From assembly GCA_900074885.1 (NCBI GenBank), contig FJUW01000042.1, positions 214,015 to 278,014 of the forward strand: 64,000 bases of DNA, given 5' to 3'. The translations under genes and the position numbers were made by a program. The notes beneath the pieces are model-generated. The model saw nothing but the letters and a program-made list of their open reading frames with translations, was not told the DNA's origin and did not search any database. The DNA is from Rhynchosporium graminicola (lineage: Eukaryota > Ascomycota > Leotiomycetes > Helotiales > Ploettnerulaceae). Shown piece after piece: positions 40,366 to 51,610 of the stretch. Position 1 is the first letter of the stretch. Each line of letters opens with the position of its first letter.

Positions 40366-40600
40366 TATAACGCTTACTCTAGAAAGGTCTTACTTACTAC
40401 TTAATAGGTAAGACCTCATATTATATAGAATATGAAGTAGTAAGAATCAACTTAGAATCTATAACTAAGGAGTGAAGAAGTAGAGAGAGAAGGGAAGTAT
40501 ATATATGAAAAGGAGCCCCTAAACTCTACTCGTGTAATCTCGCTTAGCAGTAAGTGTTTCCACTAATAGGGAGAAACCTCCAATCTGACCAGTCGTCACA
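40366..40600 (-). repeat. Gypsy-2 5' LTR (right end)
   Basis: 235 bp, gap-free match to 34004-34238 with transition differences, ends CAGTCGTCACA. Confidence 0.92.
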
Positions 40601-40605
40601 CTTAT

Positions 40606-43230
40606 TATAATAAGCCGGTTACGAGTATAACTCAGGGGTACTAAAGGAGCTTACTAAGCTCTATAAGTACTACTAGCTATACGGAAGATCACTAGGCAGA
40701 TTCAAGTTTAAGCTCTACGATACTAATAATATATACTTCAATTACGAAGTCGCGATCGATATTATATAACTAGATAGTCGATAAGTCTTATATATAGTCG
40801 ATTAAGGTACTACTTTCTAGAACGGAAGTTTTCTTACTAATATATCTATAGAGCACGTATAGAACTGATTTAAGTAGATATAGATAGATACCTATCTGAG
40901 ACTACTTGATTTTATTATTATAGACGTAGGTATATAATTTAAGTTAAAAGAATTCGTATAGAGTACAAAGATAAAGGGTTCTATAGTTAAAGTTATACCT
41001 GTAGAGGCTTACTACTCTATTAGTAAGGTAGAGAGATACTACGGCCCTCTGAAGAGAGCTTATACGATAATTCGGAAGGAGTTACCGCACTTTAGTCAAG
41101 ATATAGTACTATAGATAGTATTCTATATAATTAACTATATTTCTGGACCTAGTAGAATTATACCTGTTTTACTAGTTTTTAGAGTATACCCCAGAATAGT
41201 AGAGATAGACGCCCCTTTACTATTAGTCTCCTAACGAGCTACTGCACTTTATAAGGCTATAGAAGAGATTCGTAAGCTATAGAGTCGTTAGTAAGTTAAT
41301 AACGCTCTGAATACTCGGAATAGACTTAGTTCTATAGTAGTAAGAGACCTTCTATTAAACTCTCTAGTACTAGTTTAGAGAGAGAAAGGCTTCTGGGATA
41401 GACTTTAGCTACTTATTTCTATAGATAAGGAGAACTATATAGTAGAAATCGATAGTGGACTAACGACCTTTCGCTTTATATTAATTAAACTATAGTACGA
41501 AGAAGAAATCGATTCTAACGAACTAGAGGGTATTTTACTCAAAATTATACTCTTACTATCACTTAGTACTACTAAGTTAAATCGACCTATACTAGTACTA
41601 AAGAAGTAACCTTATCGAGATCGACGAAAGCTAATTCGATTCAGAGATAATAATATTAAAGTCTTCTTAAATCATACGGATAAATTATTTATTAGTTTCC
41701 TAGTAGTAGAACCTTAATACGCTACGTTAAGACGTAAGGAGATTAATAGTCTAATCGCTATAGGGATCTTTGAATTAGTCTATAAAGACGAATTACTAGC
41801 TAGAGCTAGGGTTTTTAACGCTAAATTTATCGACTAGACTAAATTTAAGGGTATATAGAAAGCCTACGAGAAGTCTAGACTAGTTATATAAGCGTATAAC
41901 GACTCTGGAAAGAACTAAGTACTTATTACATTACTAACTATTTAACGAGTTAGCTAACGACTACTATTAGTGTACGTAGTTATATACCTTAAGTTTAAAG
42001 TATATAGCTATGATATTATATAAGCTTATACTTAGTCTATGTTATATCTAATACGTGACTTCTTCGTGCGCTCTCTAAAGGAGATTCTGACTTAGCTATA
42101 TTAGTTTTTGCGATACGTTAGCCCTATATATAGTATACTAGAGTCAGCGAACTATTAGTTCGGTATATACTATAGATATAAGGTTAAGAAACTCCATATA
42201 GTACTATTGACGTTCGATACGTGCTTATTATCTGTTTCAGGTGATAAAGCTAATATAGAAGCTCTTAGTCTTCAGATTAACGATACTTTCTTCGTTAGTA
42301 ATAAGACCTTTATAGACGCAGAAGAAAGAGAGCTATAGAAGGCTAGATTTAAGTCGAACGAGAGAGAGCAATTGACTACTTTATATCTAATTGACTTTAA
42401 TAGAGGTTATATTACCTTAGAAACTGATAGCTCTATTCGACTATCTTAATAATCGTATGATAAGACGCTAAGACTAATTGAGAAAGAACTAGTTAATCTT
42501 ACTAACTCCTATGGAGGTATACGATAAGGTCTTACCTAAATCGAGCAATTTGCTACCTAGAGAGCTAGAGGTTTATACTTAGTAACTATTTCTTAGCCGG
42601 AAGTATCGTTTAACGTTTCTTTTACTATATAAACTATGAATCCGATAGAGAAAGACTTTAAGCTCTTAAATAAGAGAATCTTATAGTAAAAGCTTAACTA
42701 TAGTAAAGGTCTCTGATACGTTAAATTAGATAAGAAGTCTCTAAAACTCGTTATATTTACTAATAGTTTATTTGCTAATTTAAAAGACTTCTACTTTCAA
42801 ATTAGCTATATCTATATACTTATAGATAAGTATAATAAGGTAAATGTTATTCCCTAGTCTTCGGTATATTATAAGAGAGTTACTAGATCTATACTAGCCT
42901 CTAAACTATATACTATATTAGAAGGTTTTGATATAGCTAGTGCTATTAAGACTACTATCGAATAGATTATAGAGATTATAGTACTACCTTTAGTTATAGT
43001 TACTGATTCTAAGTCTTTATACGACTGCGTAATACGATTTAATACTATAAGAGAGAAGAGATTAATAATTAACCTTATATATCTACGTTAGGCGTACGAA
43101 AGAAAAGAGATATCAGAGGTAATTTGGGTAGTAGAGCTAGATAACCCTGCGGATATGATAACTAAGATAAATTGCAATAGAGCTCTGAAGGAGCTATTAT
43201 ATATAAATTAATTAGTTATTAAGCCTATGG
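40606..43230 (+). pseudogene. Copia pol: integrase, reverse transcriptase, RNase H
   Basis: Long plus-strand pol remnant. Integrase-like sequence occupies about 40606-41480 and includes a VIPVEAYYSISKVERYYGPL-like segment. Reverse transcriptase lies at about 41560-42450 with an RLVIQAYND segment typical of fungal Copia RT. RNase H lies at about 42740-43200 with the conserved pattern DSKSLYD...LVELDNPADMITK. Frame breaks are nearly all TAA/TAG/TGA at former CAA/CAG/TGG/CGA codons. The remaining 230 bp to the 3' LTR contains no recognised coding sequence. Confidence 0.85.
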
Positions 43231-43460
43231 AATAGGTAGATAGAGGGAATTTAGATAACTTGAAGCCGGAAGAGAGCTTATAAGGCGTTTAGTTTAGTTA
43301 TCTTTTAAGTAGAATCTTTAGACCTGATCACGTGGAAACTTATATACTATATAATACTTCTGCACGAGTAGTACTATAGTACTACTCTTATTAGAAGGTA
43401 AAAAGCGTTACTTTCATACGGAGAAGTAGATAGTTTAGAGCTACTTTAAAGTACTCCTAG

Positions 43461-43653
43461 TGTTAGTCTATAGTCACGTGTTAGTCGAGTATCTGCACCG
43501 GGGTTTAGCTAGCCAGATATATCTCCCTTACGGAGTCTCGACTACCTAGAAAAGCCAGCTACGATATAACAGATAATACTACTACTATTACCACTGTACT
43601 TTGGCTCACGCAGACTACTTGATTGTACGTACTACGACAGAGTGATACCAACA
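43461..43653 (+). repeat. Copia 3' LTR
   Basis: 193 bp, begins TGTTAG and ends AACA. It is less mutated than the 5' copy in its right half and is followed immediately by the target duplication ATATC. Confidence 0.93.
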
Positions 43654-43658
43654 ATATC
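43654..43658. repeat. Target site duplication ATATC, right copy (Copia)
   Basis: Matches 774-778 exactly and runs directly into the CTAT/CTCT microsatellite that was the insertion target. Confidence 0.9.
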
Positions 43659-43678
43659 TCTCTCTATCTATCTATCTC

Positions 43679-43717
<39 letters not shown>

Positions 43718-43753
43718 CTCTATACATCTATCTATCTATCTAGCTATCTATCC
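43659..43753. repeat. CTAT/CTCT microsatellite
   Basis: Nearly pure CTAT tetranucleotide run with occasional CTCT and CTAC units. It was the target of the Copia insertion; the matching left edge is the TATC sequence ending at 778. Its right end abuts the mariner element. Confidence 0.9.
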
Positions 43754-43755
43754 TA

Positions 43756-45061
43756 CAGTGGGGTGCAATAAGTCTTCGCACCCCCCTCTTATAGCTAAGA
43801 GCGACTTACCTGATTCGGAAGTAGGTATACGCTGCTTTTCGGAGCCCCTTTTACTAAAAACACTACACTTTCTAAAGATAATTAAGATGCCTCGAGCTGA
43901 ATTACAGCCTCAAATGCGTGCTCGTATTATCGAATTAGCTTCTGAGAGGTGGTCTCCTAGCAGAATCCATCGAAAATACCCTGAAATTCCTATCTCGATA
44001 ATACGTACTACGATTAAAAACTACCCTTTCGGCACAACTGATTTCACGTCACAACCACGAGCTAGCAGGCTACACGCCTTAACTGAAGAGCGGCGAGACC
44101 ACGTATACGATATCGTAAATCATTCGAACCCTTATATCAAGATACGAGACTTACTACGAGAAGTGAATAACGATTATAAGAAGCGGTATATACAGAGCCT
44201 TCTTCGGTCGATAGATAAGAAGAAGTGGCTTCAAAAGAAACGACCTTTTATTATAGCAGCATACGCCTAAGCTCGACTCGAGTGGGCTATTCGGTATTAA
44301 GCGTATACTCTCAACGATTAGATAAAGGTTTCGTGGTCTGACGAGTATACAGTTGAACGCGGGGTAGGAGTTAGACCGATTTGGACCTTTATACGCCCTC
44401 GAGATCAAATGCGAGAAGGAGATATATAGCCGGTTCGGGCTTCAGGGATAGGAGTGAAAAAGATACTTTAGGCTGCTTTTAGATATAATAGAAGGACAGG
44501 TTTAATACCTCTCGATAGAGATCCTCTTGCTCCTCGAGGAGGAGTTTCTAGGTAGGTTATTCGGAACTTATACGAAGCGTTTCTTCCAGATATAATAGTC
44601 GAAGGAGGAGAGTTTATGCACGACGGCGCAGGTCTACACCGAGCGAATATTATAAAGGATATACTCCGAGAAATGCGAATTCGAGTAATAAGCTAGCCTC
44701 TATACTCTCCTGATTTAAATCCAATCGAGAACCTCTAGGCTTTAATGAAAGCAGAGTTATATCGATTACACCTAGAACTCGAGCACGCTCCTGATACTAA
44801 CGCTACACTTGACGCGTTAATTCAAGGTGCGTAAGAAGCGTGGCATGCTATTGATAACGGGATTCTATATCGACTAGCTACTACTATGGAAAACCGAGTA
44901 AAATCTGTAATCGAGGCCGAAGGGTGGTATACAAAGTATTAGAATAATACCTTCAATTGCTACTTGTTTACCTTGAAAAGCGGCATGTAAACAACTTCCG
45001 AATCAGGTAAGTCGCTCTTAGCTGTAAGAGGGGGGGTGCGAAGACTTATTGCACCCCACTG
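43756..45061 (+). mobile_element. Tc1/mariner DNA transposon, RIP-inactivated
   Basis: 1,306 bp bounded by terminal inverted repeats of about 67 bp (43756-43822 and 44995-45061) that differ at about one position. The ends are CAGTGGGGTGCAATAAG. A TA duplication lies at 43754-43755 and 45062-45063. It contains one transposase frame. The TIR sequence, TA target and catalytic signature place it in the Tc1/mariner superfamily. Confidence 0.95.
43887..44942 (+). pseudogene. Tc1-like DD34E transposase, stopped by nonsense changes
   Basis: The frame from ATG 43887 to TAG 44942 is an unshifted 352 codons, full length for a Tc1-like transposase. The N-terminal helix-turn-helix region begins MPRAELQPQMRARIIELASE. 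The first catalytic Asp is in SDEYTVERG, the second in MHDGAGLHRA, and the Glu in SPDLNPIENL. The last two are 34 residues apart (DD34E). At least five in-frame stops interrupt it, the first at 44268, all at codons that one C-to-T or G-to-A change would explain. Frame length is preserved, so inactivation was by RIP. The in-frame ATG at 43623 lies outside the TIR and is not the start. Confidence 0.93.
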
Positions 45062-45063
45062 TA

Positions 45064-46952
45064 CTCCGTCACTCCGTCAGCTTTCCACCTCTTACAATGC
45101 CCCATCTTTTCCCAAGCCATCAAAACTACATCATCTACAGTACAGACATCCTCCTCCTCACTACCGCCTCCTTATCTTCCACACGCACACACACTCTCAG
45201 AAGCCAAGCAAGATATCACCTTCCCATCCCATACCACACCACACCACACCGTATCATCCCACTCGTATCACATCGTGGCACAGAACCTCGTCTCTTCACT
45301 TCAGCCCCCCCCCCAAAAAATGCCCCGAGAAGCTCACGCTCGAGGTAGAGCAAGATCTCGGAAGCACGGTTTTCGCGTCACCTCGTCTCGGTATCGATGT
45401 TTGGAAAATGTGCTACGAGCAAGCGAGGACATTGTGAGATCCTCCTCCTCCTCCTCCTCCTCCTCCTCCTTCGTGTTCACCTAGCCATGTAAATTGTAAT
45501 AAACAAGCTGGCTCCTCCGGGTCTGGAGAGCTCAGGACTCGGGTGAGAGCAAGTGACCCTCTAAATTTTTCCTGTCCTCCCCAGAAAAATCCACTCCCAA
45601 ACTCGGGCAAGTTTCAAGAGTAGATAGATGGTGAGCAAAGATCCACCACGCTTTTCTAGACCTAACTTGAATTGAAAAAAATCCCCGCCCCTCCCAAAAA
45701 AATCAATAAAAAAATATTAGTAAATTCGATGGTTGCTGTTTATCAGTAGCTTACTTATACTGTTATCGTCAATATAAAATAAGGGGTAACAAAGTAATCA
45801 TCCGCAGGAAGGAGAAAAAACTGAAAAAATATCAAGTCAAACCGAAGGAATCATACACGGCACCGTACGAGAACGGTAGACTAGATCTCCATCCGCCTTC
45901 TCGAATTGACATATGATATGAAGTGATATGATAGATATGTAGATAGCTAAGATAGAAAGCACGCGCCTTTCGAATGGTCAAATGAACTTCCGGAGCCCGA
46001 CACCCTCACATCTCACACACCGCCTTTTCGATCATCTAGCCTGCAGGAGTCATCCTCCTAATTAGTAGTCCGGAATGTTAGACCCATCATCCCATCCCAT
46101 ACCATACCATGCCATCCCGCTCTCGGTGCTAGCTTGGTTCGCTCGCTTCCTCCACCAAGAGCTCGTCGCCTTAGTACAATCCTTTGCATCAGTGACGGGG
46201 AAAGCTTCCACTCTAGACTTTTATAACCGCCCCCTCTTAGGTGACTTATTCAGCAAATTAGTCGCTGGGCGTAGACTCAGACAGTAGTGCCAAAACAGCA
46301 AGGTAGTGAAATGCCGTAGCTCAAGGACGTCCGACCTCCTCTTTCTTAACAAAAGTGGTACTGCTTCTCACTGAGCTCCCACCCGGGCCATCCTTCGCAG
46401 TCACTATCAAAATCGCCTTTCTGTCCAATCGATGAAGCAGCTTCACTCACTGCCGCCCGAGTAACCCCATGGATTATCGCCCGGAAGAACACGCTGACTT
46501 GTCTGGCCTAGACCGAGAACGGCAGCCACTGCATCGACTAATTCAATAGTAGCCTCGTACATGATCGGGCGTCGTGATTGATCTGATTTGAGGAAATCGG
46601 GTCGAACTTCTGATTCGAGGAGGACGACCACGTGTGTACGTGTTTGTGTGTTGGTGTGTTGCACTTGAGTGAAGATGATGTGGTCCTTCTGTGGATACAG
46701 ATATGGCGTACTAAAATCGTGCGGATCCGAGAGATGATGTAGTGTTATATATATGCCCATAAATGAGATGAGCTTCAATATCATATGTGAGATCGCTGAC
46801 TTCTCCAAGGACCATATCCTGCACTTCTCATCGCTGACATGAGAAACACAACCCCCCACCCCTCCCCGCCGCCTCCCGAAAAAGGCCTTTACAACTACTT
46901 TCGCCACACAAGCAGCCATGAATGCGAACCCAAATCAGTGGCTGACAGAACC
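45064..46952. other. Intergenic, low-complexity DNA beside the TE island
   Basis: Ordinary composition resumes directly after the mariner element. The stretch holds CA/CCA-rich segments (45180-45260, 46085-46110), a (CCT)n run at about 45440-45470, and short poly-A/T. Several small frames of 60-160 codons occur, but none has a recognisable domain, clear splice sites or good coding texture, including a 158-codon one on the minus strand at 46443-46919. The right part probably includes the 3' untranslated region of the transcription factor gene. Confidence 0.6.
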
Positions 46953-49220
46953 TCAAACCTCATCCGCCCACGATCCAGTCATGGTAGCCCAAATATCATG
47001 ATACTGCGGCAGCGGAGCCACATTCGCAGCAGGCGTCTCAATACTAGGTGTTCCGCTTCCACTCGGCTCGAAAGAACTAGCATCCATACTCATCAGAGGA
47101 TCGAAATAAGTATTCAGCGAATAATCCATCATAGGACAATGACCTGTCGTGAAAGCGTGTCCGATTGGTGGTTGAGGATCTAGCTTTGAGATGCGCTTCT
47201 CGTAGGACTTCTTGACACTTCCTAGGATCATGTGGAAGACGTGGTAGACGTCTGAGTGTTTGGGTGGGGAGTCGGTCCTGGCTGGAATGGGGGAGAGAAG
47301 TTGGAATCGATAGGCTAGGCAGTCGAGATACATTACTAGTGGGACTTGGGAGCGTGCAGTTTCTTCGTTCCAGCTCAGTTTTGCGGCCATTGCGAAGGAT
47401 AGGCGAGACATGGCTACGATGGAGTGGACAACGTATCCCCAGTGTACGGAGGTGAATTTGATGTATGCCGTCTCTGGCAGGGACAGCAAATAATCGAAAT
47501 ATCTTTTGCAGGCATTGAGACAGCTGGTCAGATGGGTGATACTCATCGGCCTGTAGCCAGTTTCTTTTAAAAAGTCTTTGTACGGGGTACGAAAGAATCC
47601 GAGTGTCTGACCGTAGATCAAAACTTCCATGAATCTTTCGGCTAGTACAACGGGAACTGCAGAATTAGCCTCAAGGTTTTGTTCTAGTTGTCTCGGATGG
47701 TTCTCACCTTGGCATTTGATATGTGCAGGAGTAGAGTATTGCCACTCGTGAAGCTGACCCAAGAACATTTGTATGTTTACCTCATCATTAAGTGCTTCCA
47801 TCTGAGGGCTAACATCCAGCCGCGGTAATGCATTTACGTCGCCTATCTGTTCGCACAATCGTTGCAACTTGACGGTCGAGCCAATCTCAGAAAGAAATTC
47901 TTCTTGCATCACTCCTTCACCATTTTTATCTAGCAAGTCCCGGTAATTGCCGTTATTGGGTTTGCGAAAGCCCCTTTTGATGCTTGGAAAAAGTGCATCG
48001 GCTCTTCTCAATATCAAAATGTTTTCTTGTCAGGTTTGGGCAATAGCTTACGCAGAGGACATGTAGTAGCACCCAAGATAGGTTTTCCGTGCATTTTCTG
48101 TAAACTGATCTCCTTCTATCAGACCTGTTGATTTAACCGTAGGACTGAACATTTCCGCATTGGGTGTTTCTTGGTCAAGGCCGAGATCCACAAGTAAGCT
48201 GATGGCGAGGTTCAGGTACATGAACGAGGTTGTGTCTCGAGGGTTAACATGAGCTGGATACCTTCATTGGTGTATTAGACTGGCTCGATACTAGGAACAG
48301 GGGGGCACACCAAGCAATATAAACCAGTAGGCCTTGCAGGAAATCCAAACTCTTTTGTCCCTGAAGCAGGACTTTGGAACTCAGTACTCGCCTGAACTCC
48401 TGATCGATCTGGTGATGCAACTCAAGATTTTGAAGAGACGCAGATGTGAGTATTGCAAGAAGTAGGAACGGCGATGTTCTCGAAAGAGAAGGTACTGTAG
48501 CTTCCGGGGCGAGCTTGACAAACGGGAAGAAGGAGGCTTTTGTCCGATACGATGCAAGTAATTCTTCGGCATCTATCAAGGTAAGTATACGTTTTTCGAC
48601 AATTGTTGGCTGACCAGGCTCAGTCCGGTCAGGTTCTTCAAAAATTTGGGCTCCGGCTTCATCCCCGAAAACATTCATGTGATGTATGTGGAGTGCATTA
48701 ATCTCTTTGGTGGTATCTAGAGAGTGCACAGCTGCAAGAGATAACGAGAATTCCGCGTTGCTAGCGACAGAAGAAGGGTCTGATGACCCTGCTGGGCGTC
48801 TACTCAAAAGACAATGAATCAGCACGGGGTATCGGAGCCTCCAATTTGTAAATAGTTTAGGTCAATATGAAAACGAAAGAGACTTAGTATTTTGAGTGAG
48901 GGCAGTCCGTTCGAAGACCATCCAACACGATTTTAACAATCACCAATGGGCCAGCTTCTGTGCTTTGCTTTGCTAGAAAGGCAGGTTCCAAGGACTGAAA
49001 AGAAGTGCAACGACAGTGTATTGAACAGTTAAACTCACGCAGCACGAGTTCTCATAGGTCTTGCCTTCGATCGAACGATACATTGCGTCCCATTCTGTTC
49101 GCATTTCTGACATATCCCAGGCTCAGCCTGATTCTTATAGACACACTTGCTCTTGCTCGCCCGGCAAGCTTCGCAAGCCTTTGCATTTCGAAGTTTTGGG
49201 TTGCCGGTATTCTCAGACAT
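46953..49220 (-). CDS. Zn2Cys6 fungal transcription factor
   Basis: Nuclear DNA-binding regulator of the Gal4-type binuclear zinc family; targets unknown. Proposed exons on the minus strand: 49220-49039, 48799-48311, 48261-48052 and 48006-46953, total 1,935 nt (644 aa). Introns start GTGAGT, GTGTGC and GTAAGC; the second has a CTAAT-type and the third a CTGAC branch site. Residues 16-47 hold the canonical C-x2-C-x6-C-x10-C-x2-C-x6-C cluster, followed by a basic KARPMRTRAAR segment. The middle contains the fungal-TF pattern YIAWYPAHVNPRDTTSFMYL and the LGCYYMSSA stretch before LRRADAL. The ATG at 49220 has a good context (CACAACATG). The first intron is long (239 nt), so an extra small exon is possible. 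The 45-nt third intron is the weakest junction. Confidence 0.85.
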
Positions 49221-49522
49221 GTTGTGTATTTCCGACTAAAATAAATATACAAATCGGGATGTTGCTTTCGTCGTTGTCAGCATGTTAAAGGGTGGAAGCA
49301 CATGCGTTGACACGGCGTTATACTTGCTCACTACCCAGCTATATCCGGATATCCGTACCAATCAACTGTTTAACATTGATTAAATGTGGGGCACTTTGCA
49401 AGGGTTACTATTTCTTGGAAATAGACCAACGAAGTAATTATACACTCATAGAAAGCAGGATGTAAGCTTCGATGCCCCGACTGAATGCAATTGCAGCATT
49501 GATATCCTAACGAAAAAGCTAC

Positions 49523-50449
49523 CTATCCAATTTGCAGCAGAATATCTGCAACACAAGCACGATGATCAGATAGATAAACCCCATCATCAAATCGATTTTC
49601 CAACACGCCATACGAACGATAGGTGACATTGTCGCCTTTCCTCGAGAAAATAAAATCAATCCGGGCTGGCATATTGTCGACATGACCGAAAGAAGTATAT
49701 GTCATCTCGCTTCCGGATCGCTTTTCCTTCGCCACTTGAAGATAGATATCCTCCATGCTTGAATCAGGCGATGTCATGATCTTGTACGCATCATCGTCAG
49801 GAGGGGAATTGAAGTCTCCAGCCAGTAAAACTGCAGCGGGAAATCTCTTGTTGTTGTGCAACATTTGGACAATTCTGAGAATTATCTTGACGCTCTCGCT
49901 TCGTGATCTGCTACCCTCATTGTCCAAGTGAGTGTTGAGAATGATAAGTTCTTGTTTGGTCTCGACATGAATGAAGGTCCCGATAGTGACGATTCGGATG
50001 CTGCCAGCATCCCATCCCTTCGACGGCACCTCAGGTGTAGGGCTCATCCACCTGGTATCCCAACTCTTCAACTTCCAAATCTCTGGTCGATAGAAAATCG
50101 GAGAGTATTCACCAGCTTTCACTCCGTCATCTCTTCCGACTCCTATGTGCTCCCATTTTCCAGCAGCTGATGGAGAGTCATTCAGTGCAGCATGAATGTC
50201 GAGAAGTTGAGAATGGAGAACTTCTTGGAGGCAGATGAATGATGGTGGAGCGATTGAGTTGATGACCAGCTCGGAACATAAACGAGGACATCGGAATTTC
50301 CACAATTCCTCCCCTTTCAGAGGATTTTTAGTGGCGTATCTGATATTATGTGTGATAACTCGAATGTCTACAGCACCCTTGAGCGTTCGCGAGTCGCTTG
50401 ATGTGACGTTGTCCATGATTTTAGTAACTTTGTTGCGAGTCATTGTCAT
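49523..50449 (-). CDS. Endonuclease/exonuclease/phosphatase-family protein
   Basis: Single-exon 308-aa protein of the DNase I-like EEP fold, metal-dependent phosphodiester hydrolases. The catalytic set is complete: Asn35 (THNIRYA), Glu76 (CLQEV), His174 (NTHLDN), Asp212 and Asn214 (GDFNS), Asp265 (RIDFIF), and the terminal SDHR pair Asp295-His296. The EYSPIFYRPE segment at 114-123 is typical of the bacterial/fungal subgroup that includes uncharacterised secreted and cytosolic members. There is no clear signal peptide or membrane segment, so it is probably intracellular. The exact substrate (nucleic acid, phospholipid or sugar phosphate) cannot be read from sequence. A second ATG six bases downstream is an alternative start. 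Confidence 0.9.
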   Translation of the reverse strand: MTMTRNKVTKIMDNVTSSDSRTLKGAVDIRVITHNIRYATKNPLKGEELWKFRCPRLCSELVINSIAPPSFICLQEVLHSQLLDIHAALNDSPSAAGKWEHIGVGRDDGVKAGEYSPIFYRPEIWKLKSWDTRWMSPTPEVPSKGWDAGSIRIVTIGTFIHVETKQELIILNTHLDNEGSRSRSESVKIILRIVQMLHNNKRFPAAVLLAGDFNSPPDDDAYKIMTSPDSSMEDIYLQVAKEKRSGSEMTYTSFGHVDNMPARIDFIFSRKGDNVTYRSYGVLENRFDDGVYLSDHRACVADILLQIG

Positions 50450-51610
50450 TCAGTGTGAGATTAAATACAATGCCTGAGAGTAAAATTTTCAGTACAAAGA
50501 TATAATTTCTGTGTTCAAACGGACGCGTTCAAAATCTGTTGTTGACCGTGGAAGCTTGGAAGGATTACGGAGGATCTCTGAGCAGAAACGCGGGGTTCTC
50601 TTGTCCCACGTGGATTGAAGTCACTCCTGCATGACAATCATGATCCACGACTCACTGCAAGTATTCCAAAATAAGCGTTTTCATAGCAAGTGTTCGAGCA
50701 TACGTGTTTTTCTGCTACTTTACGGACTTGTGAGTGATGATTCTCTGTGAAAGCATGTTCAGGAGACATTATTCCGACGTTTACGCAAGATTTATTCTCA
50801 AGAAATTGTAGAGTAAGGGATTATAATAAGACCCCAAAATCTGCTTCTATTTTTCTCGCTTCGTTCTCACCGTTTATTTACACTTAGTAGGGTTTGAACA
50901 AAAGCTCAGAAACACCTCAGCTCAAGCGAGATTTAGACCATTTTAGAAAAGAGCCTGGAGGTATATCGATACGCGAACGGTACGGAATTTTTAGACCAGA
51001 GCTAAACCTAGTCTCTCGCGAAGTACCTCATCATATCAGGGGGATATTAAAACGCTCGTAGTCGGGACGAGTTCGTATCTGGCGAAAGCGGTTCGTGGGT
51101 CTCGTAAGTAAGTAGCACCTCAACTGATCACATGAGTGAAGTCACCAAACTGGCAGGTTACTTGATTAAATTAATTCTGATAGTATCATATAACATGTTT
51201 ATGATTTGGTACCGAAGTTCAAATCGCGAAAGATTTTTGGCTAGCTCTCGTCGGCCAAACACGGTTTTGTTTCACCTCACTAATATACTCACATGATTGG
51301 GAGTCCAGATGATGCAAGGTTGAATATTAAGCGCTGTGCCGTTTTTATTATTCTCGCTACAAATAACTCATTCCCGCGCAGAGACTAATCCTTCCTACAT
51401 CCGGTCTACCCACGCATACGACTCTGATACCTTCATCGTCGAATCCGTGCCATCCAAAGACTGACAGCAAAGCTCTCTCTCAAATCCTCGGAATTGCTTT
51501 GACTTCTGAGAAAATCTTTGATACCTCCGTCCCAACATCTCACAAATTCAGTGGTATACATGTTCCATGAAAGCGGCAGAGATGTAACAGTAACTACTCA
51601 CTCCCTCGCT
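50450..51610. other. Intergenic, no gene seen
   Basis: 1.16 kb of moderate AT content with no frame longer than background and no recognisable RNA gene. The left part is the upstream region of the EEP gene. The right part leads into the decayed gene at 51611. Confidence 0.55.

Larger units (their letters stand above)
34004..40600 (-). mobile_element. Ty3/Gypsy element Gypsy-2, reverse orientation
   Basis: Inserted in the Copia with duplication CTTAC (33999-34003) / CTTAT (40601-40605), differing by one RIP-type transition. LTRs are 235 bp each (34004-34238 and 40366-40600), unrelated to Gypsy-1. Just inside the left LTR, 34241-34254 is a pyrimidine tract, the polypurine tract on the minus strand. 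Total 6,597 bp, a standard Gypsy length with no extra antisense region. Confidence 0.92.
779..43653 (+). mobile_element. Ty1/Copia LTR retrotransposon, interrupted by nested elements
   Basis: Outermost element of the nest. Both LTRs are 193 bp, begin TGTT, end in CA or its RIP form TA, and are flanked by the 5-bp duplication ATATC at 774-778 and 43654-43658. Its own sequence is in three pieces: 779-3021, 33085-34003 and 40606-43653. These sum to about 6.2 kb, a normal Copia length. The pieces read on the plus strand in the order Gag, protease, integrase, reverse transcriptase, RNase H, which is the Ty1/Copia order. All frames carry stops, so the element is inactive. Confidence 0.93.

Noticed and set aside
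43659..43753. CRISPR-like array
   Set aside because: It is a simple tetranucleotide microsatellite without spacers, in a eukaryotic genome.
43623..44270. 215-aa ORF starting in the Copia LTR and microsatellite
   Set aside because: Only the part from 43887 is transposase. The upstream residues are LTR and translated tetranucleotide repeat.
45036..45437. 133-codon and overlapping 99-codon ORFs beside the mariner TIR
   Set aside because: Low-complexity CA/CCA sequence, and the frames begin inside the transposon TIR. No domain and no orthologous texture.
46443..46919. 158-codon minus-strand ORF downstream of the transcription factor
   Set aside because: No recognisable domain, biased low-complexity ends, and a position matching the 3' untranslated region.
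48244..48825. Separate 193-aa and 354-aa minus-strand genes
   Set aside because: They are unspliced readings of exons 2 and 4 of the Zn2Cys6 factor. Splicing restores the YIAWYPAHVNPRD region missing from both.
51190..51240. tRNA gene suggested by an AGTTCAAATC box
   Set aside because: No matching A box at the right distance and no acceptor stem.
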